Shown here in pieces: positions 8,551 to 16,783 of a stretch of DNA of 64,000 bases (position 1 is its first letter; the number at the start of each line of letters is the position of its first letter). A program made the position numbers and the translations under genes. Origin of the DNA: Phycisphaerales bacterium (lineage in GTDB: Bacteria > Planctomycetota > Phycisphaerae > Phycisphaerales > UBA1924); contig CAJPFG010000041.1 in assembly GCA_905339235.1 (NCBI GenBank), forward strand, positions 1 to 64,000. The letters are read 5' to 3'. The notes beneath the pieces are model-generated. The model saw nothing but the letters and a program-made list of their open reading frames with translations. It did no database searches and was not told where the DNA came from.

Positions 8551-9720
8551 ATGGTATCAATCATGACTTGGAACTGGGAACAACCTGATTGGCCGCGGCT
8601 TGCGTGGGACGCTCGTCGGCTTGCGAAGGCGGAGGAGCGGTTCGTGCGTGGGGGGGGCATCTTCCTGGGAACTGTCCGGCATCTGGCCGAGAGCGACCGT
8701 GAGCAGGTCGTGGTCGAGGCGATGGGGAGCGAGGCGGTCACGACGTCGGAGATCGAGGGCGAGATTCTGGATCGGGAGAGCGTGCAGTCCTCGATACGGC
8801 AGCAACTGGGGCTCGCGAGCGATCGGCGGAGGGTGAAGCCGGCGGAGCGGGGCATCGGCGAGATGATGGTGGACTTGTATCGCGGGTACGGGCGGCCCCT
8901 GGATGAGGGAACGCTCTGCTCGTGGCATGCGATGGTCTGTCGCGGAAGGACGGATCTGCGGGAGGTGGGGCGGTATCGAACGCACGCGGAGGCGATGCGG
9001 GTGGTGTCGGGGCGGATTGACAAGCCGACGGTGCACTTTGAGGCGCCGCCGTCGGATCGCGTGGGCCTGGAGATGGCGCGATTCGTGGAGTGGTTCAACC
9101 GGAGAGGTCCAGGCGGGGCGGAGCCGCTGGGGGCGCTGACGCGGGCGGGGGTGGCGCACCTGTACTTCGAGAGCATTCATCCGTTCGAAGACGGGAACGG
9201 ACGCATCGGGCGGGCGATCTCGGAGAAGGCGCTGGCGCAGAGCCTGGGGCAGCCGGCGCTGACGGCGCTCGCCGCGACGATATTGACGAACCGCCGCGAG
9301 TATTACGACGCGCTGGAAGCGGCGAACAAGCAGAACGAGATCACGGAGTGGCTGGCGTGGTTCGCGGGGGTCGGGCTGGAGGCGCAGGAGCGCACGCTGG
9401 CGCAGGTGGAGTTCGTGATCGAGAAGACGAAACTGCTGGACCGGGCGGGCGCGTGGGCGAACGCGCGGCAGCGGGCGGTTCTGCTGCGCGTGATGCGGGA
9501 GGGGCCGGAGGGGTTCACGGGCGGGCTGAGCGCGAAGAAGTACGTAACGATCGCGAAGACATCGAGTGCGACGGCGACGCGCGACCTGGGGGAATTGGTT
9601 GAGCGGGGGATTCTGAGGCGCGAGGGCGAGAAGAAGGGGGCGAGGTATTACCCGATGGTGGTGGCGCGGAAGGTGGCGCGGGTGATTGTGGGTGCGGGAG
9701 GGGAGGTTGTGGAGTTGTGA
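8551..9720 (+). CDS. Fic-domain AMP transferase with N-terminal inhibitory motif and winged-helix tail
   Basis: 389 residues from ATG 8551; ATG 8563 is equally plausible because MTWNWEQPDWP is how family members usually begin. The Fic core motif HPFEDGNGR (210-218) is complete, including the catalytic His. An (S/T)xxxE(G/N) inhibitory motif, T65-S-E-I-E-G70, sits before it, so this is a class II Fic protein in which a Glu obstructs ATP binding. The C-terminus (~320-385) resembles a winged-helix DNA-binding fold (ATATRDLGELVERGILRREG). Fic enzymes transfer AMP to target hydroxyls. The inverted repeat at 8508-8546 could allow autoregulation. No partner antitoxin gene is adjacent. Confidence 0.9.
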   Translation: MVSIMTWNWEQPDWPRLAWDARRLAKAEERFVRGGGIFLGTVRHLAESDREQVVVEAMGSEAVTTSEIEGEILDRESVQSSIRQQLGLASDRRRVKPAERGIGEMMVDLYRGYGRPLDEGTLCSWHAMVCRGRTDLREVGRYRTHAEAMRVVSGRIDKPTVHFEAPPSDRVGLEMARFVEWFNRRGPGGAEPLGALTRAGVAHLYFESIHPFEDGNGRIGRAISEKALAQSLGQPALTALAATILTNRREYYDALEAANKQNEITEWLAWFAGVGLEAQERTLAQVEFVIEKTKLLDRAGAWANARQRAVLLRVMREGPEGFTGGLSAKKYVTIAKTSSATATRDLGELVERGILRREGEKKGARYYPMVVARKVARVIVGAGGEVVEL

Positions 9721-9960
9721 CGCGCGTGCGGTTCACCGAACCCGTCCGGGGCGGGAAGTGCCAAGCAGCGACCACGAGCCTCGTTTCGCGCGTCCTTCGG
9801 ACGCCGGATTCTGAGGGACTCTGCACCAGTGACGGGCGAAGATCGGGAGCGGGCTTGGCACGGGGTAGTTGGCAGAGCACGGGCCTACCCAAGCGCCAGG
9901 CATCGCGATTGGGTGCCGCGGGTTGCGTGCGGCGGATGCTCGGCGCGGTTGCGCGCCGGG

Positions 9961-10180
9961 GGAGTTCGGCACGAACCGGGAGGTTCGTGCCACGTCAGCA
10001 CGGCGCGCCGTTGACGCGTTGTTCCTCGGTTTCGATGTCGAAACCATTTTCGCTACCGTCGCCATTGAGATCGGCGGAGGGGAGGCAGAAGTTGGAGAAG
10101 TCGCCGTTGACGGCTTCTTCTGCGGCGTGGATGTCGAGCCCGCTAACTACGCCGTCGCAGTTGACGTCGGGGTGGCAGGG
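9961..10180 (-). repeat. Dockerin-like 3' cassette, copy A
   Basis: About 220 bases covering the terminal dockerin-like module, the stop codon and the downstream hairpin. It aligns closely with 14127-14345 and is exactly conserved across the hairpin, outside the coding frame. Confidence 0.7.
9968..9991 (-). terminator. Perfect hairpin just after the stop of the propeller-repeat gene
   Basis: GGCACGAACC (9968-9977) pairs with GGTTCGTGCC (9982-9991) around a GGGA loop (TCCC when read on the minus strand). It starts three bases beyond the stop codon of the minus-strand gene. There is no T-run. The same hairpin and spacing recur at 14134-14157. Confidence 0.5.
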
Positions 10181-12280
10181 TGGTTGCATGCAACTCCACG
10201 TCGCGAGGAAGGCGGATGCCTGGTCACCGGCGCGCAGGAAGGACCCTCCCACGAGTACGTCACCACTGCGTAGGGGGCGCACGGCTTCAGCGGTTGACGA
10301 CAAGCCCGATCCGTAGCCCGACCAAACCCCGTTGCTCCATCGCGCGATGCACCGGGCGGGAACCTCGCCGACGCTTAAGAAAACACCCGCGGCAATGAGG
10401 TCCCCGCTGGTGTCGATTATGACGTCGTGTACCGGCGAGTTCGGCTCGGCTCCCAAAGGGCTCCAGGTCGAGCCGTCCCAAGCGTTCAGAAACCTTGCGG
10501 GGTACCCGCTCAACCTGCCATCGCCACCTGCAGCGACCAACCTGCCGTCGGGAAGGACTGCCAAGCTCGAGACGGTGTTCCACATGGGTTCACCGATGAT
10601 GCTCCAGTCCACTCCATTCCATCGAAAAATACAGCATCCCAGACCTTCGCGCCACATCATGCCACCTGCCACCGCCAAGTCCCCGTCCGGCAAGCGCACC
10701 ATGTCGGTGGCGACGCCCAAAAATCCTTGGCCAACGGCAGACCAGTTGCTCCCATCCCATCGCGCGATGCAGGTGGACGGGATGTCGCCTGCGGCCGTGA
10801 AGTCTCCACCAACCAAAAGTGTTCCATCGGCCTCAAGGAGCAGGCACCGTACGGATCCGTTGACACCATTCCCAAGGGCGTGCCATTGCGATCCGTCCCA
10901 CCTCGCGATGTTGTTTGCCGGGATTCCGCCGGCGGTGGTGAAGGCACCGCCGACGATGAGTTCGCCATTGGGCATCTCGACACAGGCAGACCCTCCGAGA
11001 TTCCACCCGCCGGTCAATCCCTGCCCCAGAGCGCTCCATGTTCGTCCATCCCAGAGCGCCACGTGGTTCGCGGCAACGCCGCCGATCTGGGTGAATCTCC
11101 CCGCGGCGATCACAGATTGATCCGACAGTTCCACGAGTTCATGAACGGCCCCGTCAGTCCCCGACCCAACGGGTCCCCAGCGGGCTCCGTCCCACCGGGC
11201 TATGTAGTGAGTGGGGCCTCCCTCGTACGGATAGAAATCTCCGCCGGCGTAGATATCTCCTTCATCCGTGATGGTCATGTCGTAGACGACTGCCGTAATA
11301 TCGTCGCCGACTGGGCTCCACGAGGTACCGTTCCATTCGGCGACGCTGCTGATCGGTAGCCCGCCCTGGCGTAGGCTCCCGGCCGCGAATAGAGTTCCTT
11401 CAGGCGACTCAATAATGGTCGTAAGGTGGCCTTCGAGGCCAGTGCCGAGCGACTCCCAACCATCGCCATTCCATACCGCGATGTTCTGTGCAGCAACTCC
11501 GCCGGCTGAGTTGAAAGCCCCACCTACGGCCAGTCTTCCGCTCGAAAGCGTGCGCATCGCGTACACCGGGCCCGTTGTGCCGGAGCCCATGGTGGACCAG
11601 GCGCTGCCATTCCACTTCGCGATGTTGGCGGCGTTTACCCCGCCGAGTCTGGAGAAGCTGCCGCCTGCCACCAGCGTCCCATCCGACAGCAGTGCAAGGG
11701 CACTTACAGACAAAGCAGAGGCGGTGCCACCGCCGAATGAACTCCAACCGGAGCCATCCCAACGGGCGATTTTCTGAACCGCAACACCACCGGCGGAGTT
11801 GAATACTCCGCCCACCACCAGCCCGAGCACCGGCGAGGAAAGCAGGATGTACCCGGATCCATCCAGCCCTGCACCCAACGGGTGCCATGCGGCACCATCC
11901 CAGAGTGCGATGTTCCGGGCCGCGACACCACCGATGCTGTCGAACGCTCCAGTAACGACAAACGTTCCGTTCGGTAGCGGTGCGATCGCGTAGACGCGGG
12001 CTTGGGCCGGGGGAGCCGCCGCGCCAAGCGACTGCCAAGAGACGCCGTCCCAGAGCGCGACCCCGTCTACCTGGCGAGTGCCGGCAATGCTCATGGTGCC
12101 GCCGACTACAAGGCAGGCAGGCTGGGGACCGGTACCATCTGGGTCCCACATGGCGGTGGCGTGGACAGAACCGCTTACGCCCGCAAGCCCATCGCCGGGC
12201 AGCCACTGGGGATCGCACGGTTGGGAATGAGCAACGCCCGAGCCGAGCAAAACGGAGAGACTGAAAGCCAAAGTTCTCAC
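9995..12280 (-). CDS. Secreted propeller-type repeat protein with dockerin-like tail
   Basis: 761 residues from GTG 12280, preceded by GGAGGG seven bases away; the resulting N-terminus is a signal peptide (VRTLAFSLSVLLGSGVAHSQ). A longer frame to 12964 exists but would run antisense through the divergent RCC1 gene. The body consists of about 14 repeats of roughly 45-50 residues with the pattern LPDGxLVVGGxF ... AGGVxAxNIAxWDG ... WxxLG, which suggests one or two beta-propellers. The last 60 residues form the Cys-rich dockerin-like module (HPDVNCDGVVSGLDI ... SADLNGDGSENGFDIE). Probably extracellular and binding-type rather than enzymatic; ligand unknown. Confidence 0.85.
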   Translation of the reverse strand: MRTLAFSLSVLLGSGVAHSQPCDPQWLPGDGLAGVSGSVHATAMWDPDGTGPQPACLVVGGTMSIAGTRQVDGVALWDGVSWQSLGAAAPPAQARVYAIAPLPNGTFVVTGAFDSIGGVAARNIALWDGAAWHPLGAGLDGSGYILLSSPVLGLVVGGVFNSAGGVAVQKIARWDGSGWSSFGGGTASALSVSALALLSDGTLVAGGSFSRLGGVNAANIAKWNGSAWSTMGSGTTGPVYAMRTLSSGRLAVGGAFNSAGGVAAQNIAVWNGDGWESLGTGLEGHLTTIIESPEGTLFAAGSLRQGGLPISSVAEWNGTSWSPVGDDITAVVYDMTITDEGDIYAGGDFYPYEGGPTHYIARWDGARWGPVGSGTDGAVHELVELSDQSVIAAGRFTQIGGVAANHVALWDGRTWSALGQGLTGGWNLGGSACVEMPNGELIVGGAFTTAGGIPANNIARWDGSQWHALGNGVNGSVRCLLLEADGTLLVGGDFTAAGDIPSTCIARWDGSNWSAVGQGFLGVATDMVRLPDGDLAVAGGMMWREGLGCCIFRWNGVDWSIIGEPMWNTVSSLAVLPDGRLVAAGGDGRLSGYPARFLNAWDGSTWSPLGAEPNSPVHDVIIDTSGDLIAAGVFLSVGEVPARCIARWSNGVWSGYGSGLSSTAEAVRPLRSGDVLVGGSFLRAGDQASAFLATWSCMQPPCHPDVNCDGVVSGLDIHAAEEAVNGDFSNFCLPSADLNGDGSENGFDIETEEQRVNGAPC

Positions 12281-12547
12281 GATGGTGCCCTCCGCAGCAG
12301 ACAGAACGTCGCGTGTGCGGGCCACATTCACAAAGCAAGCAAGTGATCGTACCAGGAGAGGTTGCACGCGGTTGCGGATGATTCCAAGCCCCACCGTCGA
12401 ATGAAAGTGAAGCCAAGAGGCCAATGTTTCTCCTGGCGGCCCGTGCCTTCGATGGAGCGGCCGGGAGCAGGTAGTCGATGGAACCGTTCGTCGGCGGAGT
12501 GAGGGCCAGTTCAATGGCACCTTTCGAACACTGACGACGGAGGCCCA

Positions 12548-13873
12548 ATGAGGTATCAAAGAGAGCGCAGCGCTGCTCGCTTCGCCGTGGTCGTTGCTGT
12601 TGGCATCGGTGCGGGAACTGGGCAAGCCATGGCGCAATCTGCCGTTGGGTGGGGGGCGAATGGCTCCGGACAACTTGGTGACGGGACGACGGTAATGCGC
12701 CCGGCGCCGGTCAACGCTTTTGGCATGGAGAGCGGAGTTACGTGGGTGGCCGCGGGCCGCGGGCACAGCCTTGTCGTTCGCGACGGCGCCGTCTTCGGGT
12801 GTGGATGGGGATGGCTTGTCGATGGAGCTTCCTTCAACCACACCTCGCCGGTGGCGATCTCGGGAATGTCCAGCGGTGTCACAGCCGTCTACGCGGGGTA
12901 CACCCATAGTCTGGCGATTCAGAATGGCGGCCTCTTCGCGTGGGGCGAGAACAACTACGGGCAACTTGGCGAGGGGCAGTGGAGTCCGGGCCGCGCCGTA
13001 CCTCAGCCGGTCGTCGGGCTATCGAGCGGGGTGACTGCGGCGGGAGCGGGCATCTGGCACAGCCTGGCCGTGCAGAACGGGGTCGTATTCGCCTGGGGCG
13101 ACAACCAATACGGCCAACTGGGTGACGGGACACTTGAACGGCGGTACGCACCCGTCGCCGTCGCCGGCTTGCCGAGCGGGTTTTCGGCGGTGGCGGCGGG
13201 GAGCGGGCACAACTTGGCCTTGCGAAACGGACGCGTCTACGCGTGGGGATGGAACGGCTGTGGCGAGCTTGGCGACGGGACGACGACGATGCGCAACGTG
13301 CCCGTGGAGGTCATCGGCCTTGATAGCGTCAGCGCGATCGCGGCGAGCGGCTGCGGCAGTTTGGCCGTGCGGAACGGTGAAGTTTTCGTGTGGGGTATGA
13401 CGAGACTGGAGGGCGACCTGCTGAGTCTCGTTCCAACGCGCGTGCCGGGGCTCAGCGACATTGTGCGGGTCGCCGCCTCTGCATACGCATACTTCGCGCT
13501 GGCTGGAGATGGCAGTCTTTGGGTATGGGGGTCCGATTACGACGGGGAACTCGGGCTTGGCACATCGGGCATTGTCTACACCACCCCCCAACATCTGGTC
13601 CCGCCCGAGGGCTTCGCGTTCACTGCTGTCGAGGCGGATTCGTACGGCGCCCACGCACTCGCGATCATCGCACCGGCGCCGCCGCTGTGCGACCCGGACG
13701 TGAACTGCGACGGCGCCGACGACGGGCTTGATATTCGGGTGATGGAGCAGGCGGTGAACGGCGATTTGCAGGAGTTCTGTCAGGCCGATGCGGACTTCAA
13801 TCGCGACGGGTCGCTGAACGGGTTTGATGTGGAGGCGGTGGAGTTGGGCGTGCTGGGGTGGCCTTGCCCGTGA
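12548..13873 (+). CDS. Secreted RCC1-repeat propeller protein with dockerin-like tail
   Basis: 441 residues; GGAGG at 12539-12543 supports ATG 12548. A signal peptide (about residues 1-29, ending AMAQ) is followed by seven RCC1-type repeats marked by WGxNxxGQLGDGT and HSLAVxNGxVFAWG, the signature of the seven-bladed RCC1 propeller. In eukaryotes this fold serves GTPase exchange and scaffold proteins; in bacteria such proteins are mostly extracellular and uncharacterised. The tail (DPDVNCDGADDGLDI ... ADFNRDGSLNGFDVE) is a diverged version of the dockerin-like module of its neighbours. It is transcribed divergently from the propeller protein at 9995-12280. Confidence 0.87.
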   Translation: MRYQRERSAARFAVVVAVGIGAGTGQAMAQSAVGWGANGSGQLGDGTTVMRPAPVNAFGMESGVTWVAAGRGHSLVVRDGAVFGCGWGWLVDGASFNHTSPVAISGMSSGVTAVYAGYTHSLAIQNGGLFAWGENNYGQLGEGQWSPGRAVPQPVVGLSSGVTAAGAGIWHSLAVQNGVVFAWGDNQYGQLGDGTLERRYAPVAVAGLPSGFSAVAAGSGHNLALRNGRVYAWGWNGCGELGDGTTTMRNVPVEVIGLDSVSAIAASGCGSLAVRNGEVFVWGMTRLEGDLLSLVPTRVPGLSDIVRVAASAYAYFALAGDGSLWVWGSDYDGELGLGTSGIVYTTPQHLVPPEGFAFTAVEADSYGAHALAIIAPAPPLCDPDVNCDGADDGLDIRVMEQAVNGDLQEFCQADADFNRDGSLNGFDVEAVELGVLGWPCP

Positions 13874-14126
13874 CTGCGCGCAGGGAGGTTTCGCGTGCGG
13901 TGCGCAGGGTGAGCGGTGGTGAGTGCGTACCTGCAGCCCTAGGCTGCGGGGATTGGGCGGGCTTTCCGGGCGTGGCGATCCTCGCGGACTCGTCGCTTCA
14001 CGCCCGGCTACGAACGGTCGAGCCCTACGGGCTGTCAGACTGGCTGCGGAATGCGATGAGGACGCTGTTGTTCGGTAAGGATGGGTGAACCTCCCTGAGG
14101 CCGCGGAGCCGTGCATGGGCGCGTTG

Positions 14127-14345
14127 GGAGTTCGGCACGAACCGGGAGGTTCGTGCCACGTCAGCAGGGCGCGCCGTTGACGCGTTGTTCCTCGGTTTCG
14201 ATGTCGAAGCCGTTCTCCGCGCCGTCGCCGTTGAGGTCGGCGGAGGGCAGGCAGAAGTTGGAGAAGTCGCCGTTGACGGCTTGCTCTGTGGCTTCGATGT
14301 CGAAGCCGTTGACGGTGCCGTCGCAGTTGACGTCGGGGTCGCAGG
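14127..14345 (-). repeat. Dockerin-like 3' cassette, copy B
   Basis: Second copy of the element at 9961-10180: dockerin-like module, stop codon and hairpin. The two copies differ mainly in the linker between the two calcium loops and are identical across the hairpin. Confidence 0.7.
14134..14157 (-). terminator. Perfect hairpin after second dockerin-like gene
   Basis: GGCACGAACC (14134-14143) and GGTTCGTGCC (14148-14157), identical in sequence and spacing to 9968-9991, begin three bases past the stop codon. Confidence 0.5.
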
Positions 14346-15477
14346 TTGGCTCGCCGATCAGCCTTTCGGCGAGAGTGAAACTCGTGATGCCGTCTTCGAG
14401 CGTCCAGAAGCCGGCGCCCCAGAGGTCGCAGTTTCCGATGACTTCCATTCCGCCGCTGCGGATGACGTAGGTCGAACCGGGGACCGTTGTGGGGACTTCG
14501 GTCCAGGTGCTGCCGTCCCAGTGCCAGTAGCCGGACCAGCCGGAAACCCAGAGGTCATCGGGGCCGACCGCGGCGATGGAGCCGCCGGAGTTGGGGGGCG
14601 GGGGCATTTCGGTCCAGGCCGAGCCGTCCCAGTGCATGAGGAAGACGCCCGCGTCCGAGCCGCCGATGGCCCAGACGTCGTTGGGGCCGGTGGCCGCGAT
14701 GTCTTCGAGGCCGCTCTGCGAAACGGCCTCGATGGGGCTCTGGATGTGGGACCAGCGTGTGCCGTCCCAGTGGTAGGTGATGCCGCGGAACGTGCCGCTG
14801 ATGTTGCGATAGTCGCCGATGGCCCAGACATCGTCGGAGGAGATCGCGAGAACGCTGCCGAGTTCGTGGTGGCGGTTGGCGACCAGGGGGACTTCGACAT
14901 CGGTCCAACTGGAGCCGTCCCAGTGCGCGGCCAGGGGGACGGAGGAGGAGGTGGCGTCGCCGTAGCCGGCGCCGATGCCCACGGCCCAGGCGTCGTTGGG
15001 GGCGAGCGCGGCGACGTCGTAGAGGAACCCGCCGCGGGGCCCGTAGGGGTACTCGCGCTGAGGGCGCATCGAGACGGTGCCGACGTGGTCCCAGCCGCCG
15101 TTGCGCCACCGGAGGACGAGGGGCATGTTGTTGGTGGGATAGGTGGTGGTGAGGTAGCCGGCGAACCAGACGTCGCCGTTGGGGGCCGCGTCTACGCCGA
15201 GGACCTGCGGGGAGGTGCCGAGGTGGGCGGAACTGGGCAGGTCGGCGAGATTCCAGGCCGCGCCGTTCCAGTGGATGATGACGGGCCCTTCGCCGGTGGG
15301 GTTGTTGCGCCAGAGGCCCGCGGCCCAGGCGTCGTCTTGGGAGAGGGCGGAGATGGAGGTGAGGCGGGTGACGCTGTTGCCGACGTTGGGGGTGGGGGTG
15401 GGCTGCCACTGGCCGCAGGGTTGTGCGAGGGCGGGGAGGGGGAGGAGAGCGAGGAGGAGGGAGTGCGGGAGAGACAT
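14161..15477 (-). CDS. Secreted kelch/propeller-like protein with dockerin-like tail
   Basis: 438 residues from ATG 15477, which opens a signal peptide (MSLPHSLLLALLPLPALAQ); the in-frame extension to 16095 has no coding character. The body has seven or so repeats combining a DDxWAxG turn with a HWDGSxWTxxxxP strand, suggesting a beta-propeller. The C-terminal 60 residues are the dockerin-like module (DPDVNCDGTVNGFDIE, then SADLNGDGAENGFDIE), almost identical to that of the protein encoded at 9995-12280. Likely extracellular; no catalytic motif is seen. Confidence 0.85.
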   Translation of the reverse strand: MSLPHSLLLALLPLPALAQPCGQWQPTPTPNVGNSVTRLTSISALSQDDAWAAGLWRNNPTGEGPVIIHWNGAAWNLADLPSSAHLGTSPQVLGVDAAPNGDVWFAGYLTTTYPTNNMPLVLRWRNGGWDHVGTVSMRPQREYPYGPRGGFLYDVAALAPNDAWAVGIGAGYGDATSSSVPLAAHWDGSSWTDVEVPLVANRHHELGSVLAISSDDVWAIGDYRNISGTFRGITYHWDGTRWSHIQSPIEAVSQSGLEDIAATGPNDVWAIGGSDAGVFLMHWDGSAWTEMPPPPNSGGSIAAVGPDDLWVSGWSGYWHWDGSTWTEVPTTVPGSTYVIRSGGMEVIGNCDLWGAGFWTLEDGITSFTLAERLIGEPTCDPDVNCDGTVNGFDIEATEQAVNGDFSNFCLPSADLNGDGAENGFDIETEEQRVNGAPC

Positions 15478-15881
15478 CGGAGGGACTCGGGGAGGTGGAG
15501 GTGGGCGCGGGATGGACGTCAATTGCCCATGCGCTGAATGGGGAGGGAGGGAGTCAGGTTCTTGGGTTGTGGGGCGGGTGCGAGGATTGGCCGCGCAGCG
15601 GCTGGGCACCAGTGGAAAGCAACTGATTCCGGGGTTGTCCGCGCGGAATGCTCGCGCGTCCTTCGCGCGGCCGGCATGCGGAGCGGGTGCGCGCTGCTGA
15701 GGATGGCTGTGGCGGAGTGAGGCGCTTTGCTGGGCGCGCGAGGGCCGACGCGTGTTGGGTGGCGAGCGGTGGTGGGTAGCCTGAACCCCCTCCGCCTCGA
15801 AGACTCGGCACCTCCCCCTTCGGGGAGGACTGTGCATCGCCTCGAAGACTCGGCGTTTCTCCCCTTCGGGGAGAATTGCGA
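15478..15881. other. Intergenic region carrying dispersed palindromic repeats
   Basis: 404 bases without a credible gene. Two copies of a dispersed repeat occupy 15788-15875; the remainder shows nothing recognisable. Confidence 0.5.
15788..15875. repeat. Two tandem copies of a dispersed palindromic repeat
   Basis: GCCTCGAAGACTCGGC occurs at 15794-15809 and 15839-15854. Each copy is followed by a strong hairpin: CCTCCCC/GGGGAGG (15811-15817 with 15822-15828) and TTCTCCCC/GGGGAGAA (15857-15864 with 15868-15875). The second hairpin sits seven bases past the stop codon of the minus-strand DUF1428 gene and could terminate it. A third copy lies inside a gene at 20494-20539. Confidence 0.75.
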
Positions 15882-16244
15882 TCAGGCTTCGACGCCGACC
15901 TTGAAGCCGCCCATGGTCATGCGGTTCATATCGAAGGGCATGTTCTTCATGTTCATCATGGCCGCGAGGCGGGGGTCTTTCATGACCTTCTTGTTGACGG
16001 CGTTGCGGTGGGCCTTGGACTTGTAGACGATCCAGGAGAAGAGGACTGTTTCGCCGGGGCGGGTCTTGGCGAGTTTGGGGAAGGGGATTCCGCACTTGGC
16101 CTTGAGGTCATCGCCGATGCACTCGAAGTAGGCGAGGGCGCCGTGGTCCATCCAGACCTTGCAGGCCGTGCGGGCCATTTTCCAGTAGGCGGGGAGGTTC
16201 TTGCGTGGGATGGGGATGACGAAGCCGTCGGTGTACTTGGGCAT
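15882..16244 (-). CDS. DUF1428 (YbaA-like) family protein
   Basis: 120 residues starting MPKYTDGFVIPIP. The segments ACKVWMDHGALAYFECIGDD, ETVLFSWIVYKSKAHRN and VMKDPRLA are characteristic of the DUF1428 family, small dimeric ferredoxin-like-fold proteins of unknown function. The length matches the family (about 115-120). In many genomes these genes sit beside DoxX or SRPBCC genes, and here a DoxX gene lies 49 bases upstream on the same strand, so the two probably form an operon. Confidence 0.87.
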   Translation of the reverse strand: MPKYTDGFVIPIPRKNLPAYWKMARTACKVWMDHGALAYFECIGDDLKAKCGIPFPKLAKTRPGETVLFSWIVYKSKAHRNAVNKKVMKDPRLAAMMNMKNMPFDMNRMTMGGFKVGVEA

Positions 16245-16293
16245 GGGAGGGACTCCAAAGGGCCAGAGCGCCAAACGGCCAAATGGCCAAAGG

Positions 16294-16683
16294 TCAGGGC
16301 TTGGGGAGAGGCTTGTGGATGGGGGCGAGGGCGCGGAGGCGGGGCTCGCGGAGGTAGAGGGCGAGCCAGGCTGCGACGCCGACGATGGCGGGCGGGATGA
16401 AGGGGTCGCCGACGCGGACGTGGGTGGCGATCGCGCCGCCGAGGTAACCGGTGAGGAGGATGGCGCCCAGGACGGCGGTGCGGGGGAAGAGGAAGAGCAG
16501 GGCGCAGGCGATCTCGGCGATACCGATGGGGAGGAGCGTGTTGGCGGGGTAGCCGAACTGCTCGACGAAAGACTTGGTGACCTCGGGCGGGTTGATGAAC
16601 TTCATGATGGCGCTGAAGGCCATGAACGCGGTCACGAGGGCGGTGAGGATCCAGCCGATGATGGTGAGGGCTTTGGGCTGCAT
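16294..16683 (-). CDS. DoxX-like four-helix membrane protein
   Basis: 129 residues with four predicted membrane helices (about 7-25, 47-65, 70-88, 95-112). The motif FSAIMKFINPPEV near residue 25, GIAEIACALLFLFPRTAVLGAILLTGYLGGAIATHVR in the middle and the FIPPAIVGVAAWLALYLR helix match the DoxX-like (DUF4267/DoxX_2) group. Family members are inner-membrane proteins linked to redox balance; the substrate here is unknown. The start at 16683 gives the standard MQPKALTIIGWILT opening. Upstream partner of the DUF1428 gene. Confidence 0.85.
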   Translation of the reverse strand: MQPKALTIIGWILTALVTAFMAFSAIMKFINPPEVTKSFVEQFGYPANTLLPIGIAEIACALLFLFPRTAVLGAILLTGYLGGAIATHVRVGDPFIPPAIVGVAAWLALYLREPRLRALAPIHKPLPKP

Positions 16684-16746
16684 GGAATCGCTCCCGTGGT
16701 TTTTGAGGGTAGAAGCGCGAATGGCGTCACGCCGACCCCACCCCGG

Positions 16747-16766
16747 CCCTCCCCTCAAGGGGAGGG
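16747..16766 (-). terminator. Hairpin downstream of the UbiA-type gene
   Basis: CCCTCCCC (16747-16754) and GGGGAGGG (16759-16766) pair around TCAA (TTGA when read on the minus strand). It is 17 bases past the stop codon of the minus-strand gene ending at 16784. No T-run. Confidence 0.45.
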
Positions 16767-16783
16767 AGCAGGAATGCGAAGTC

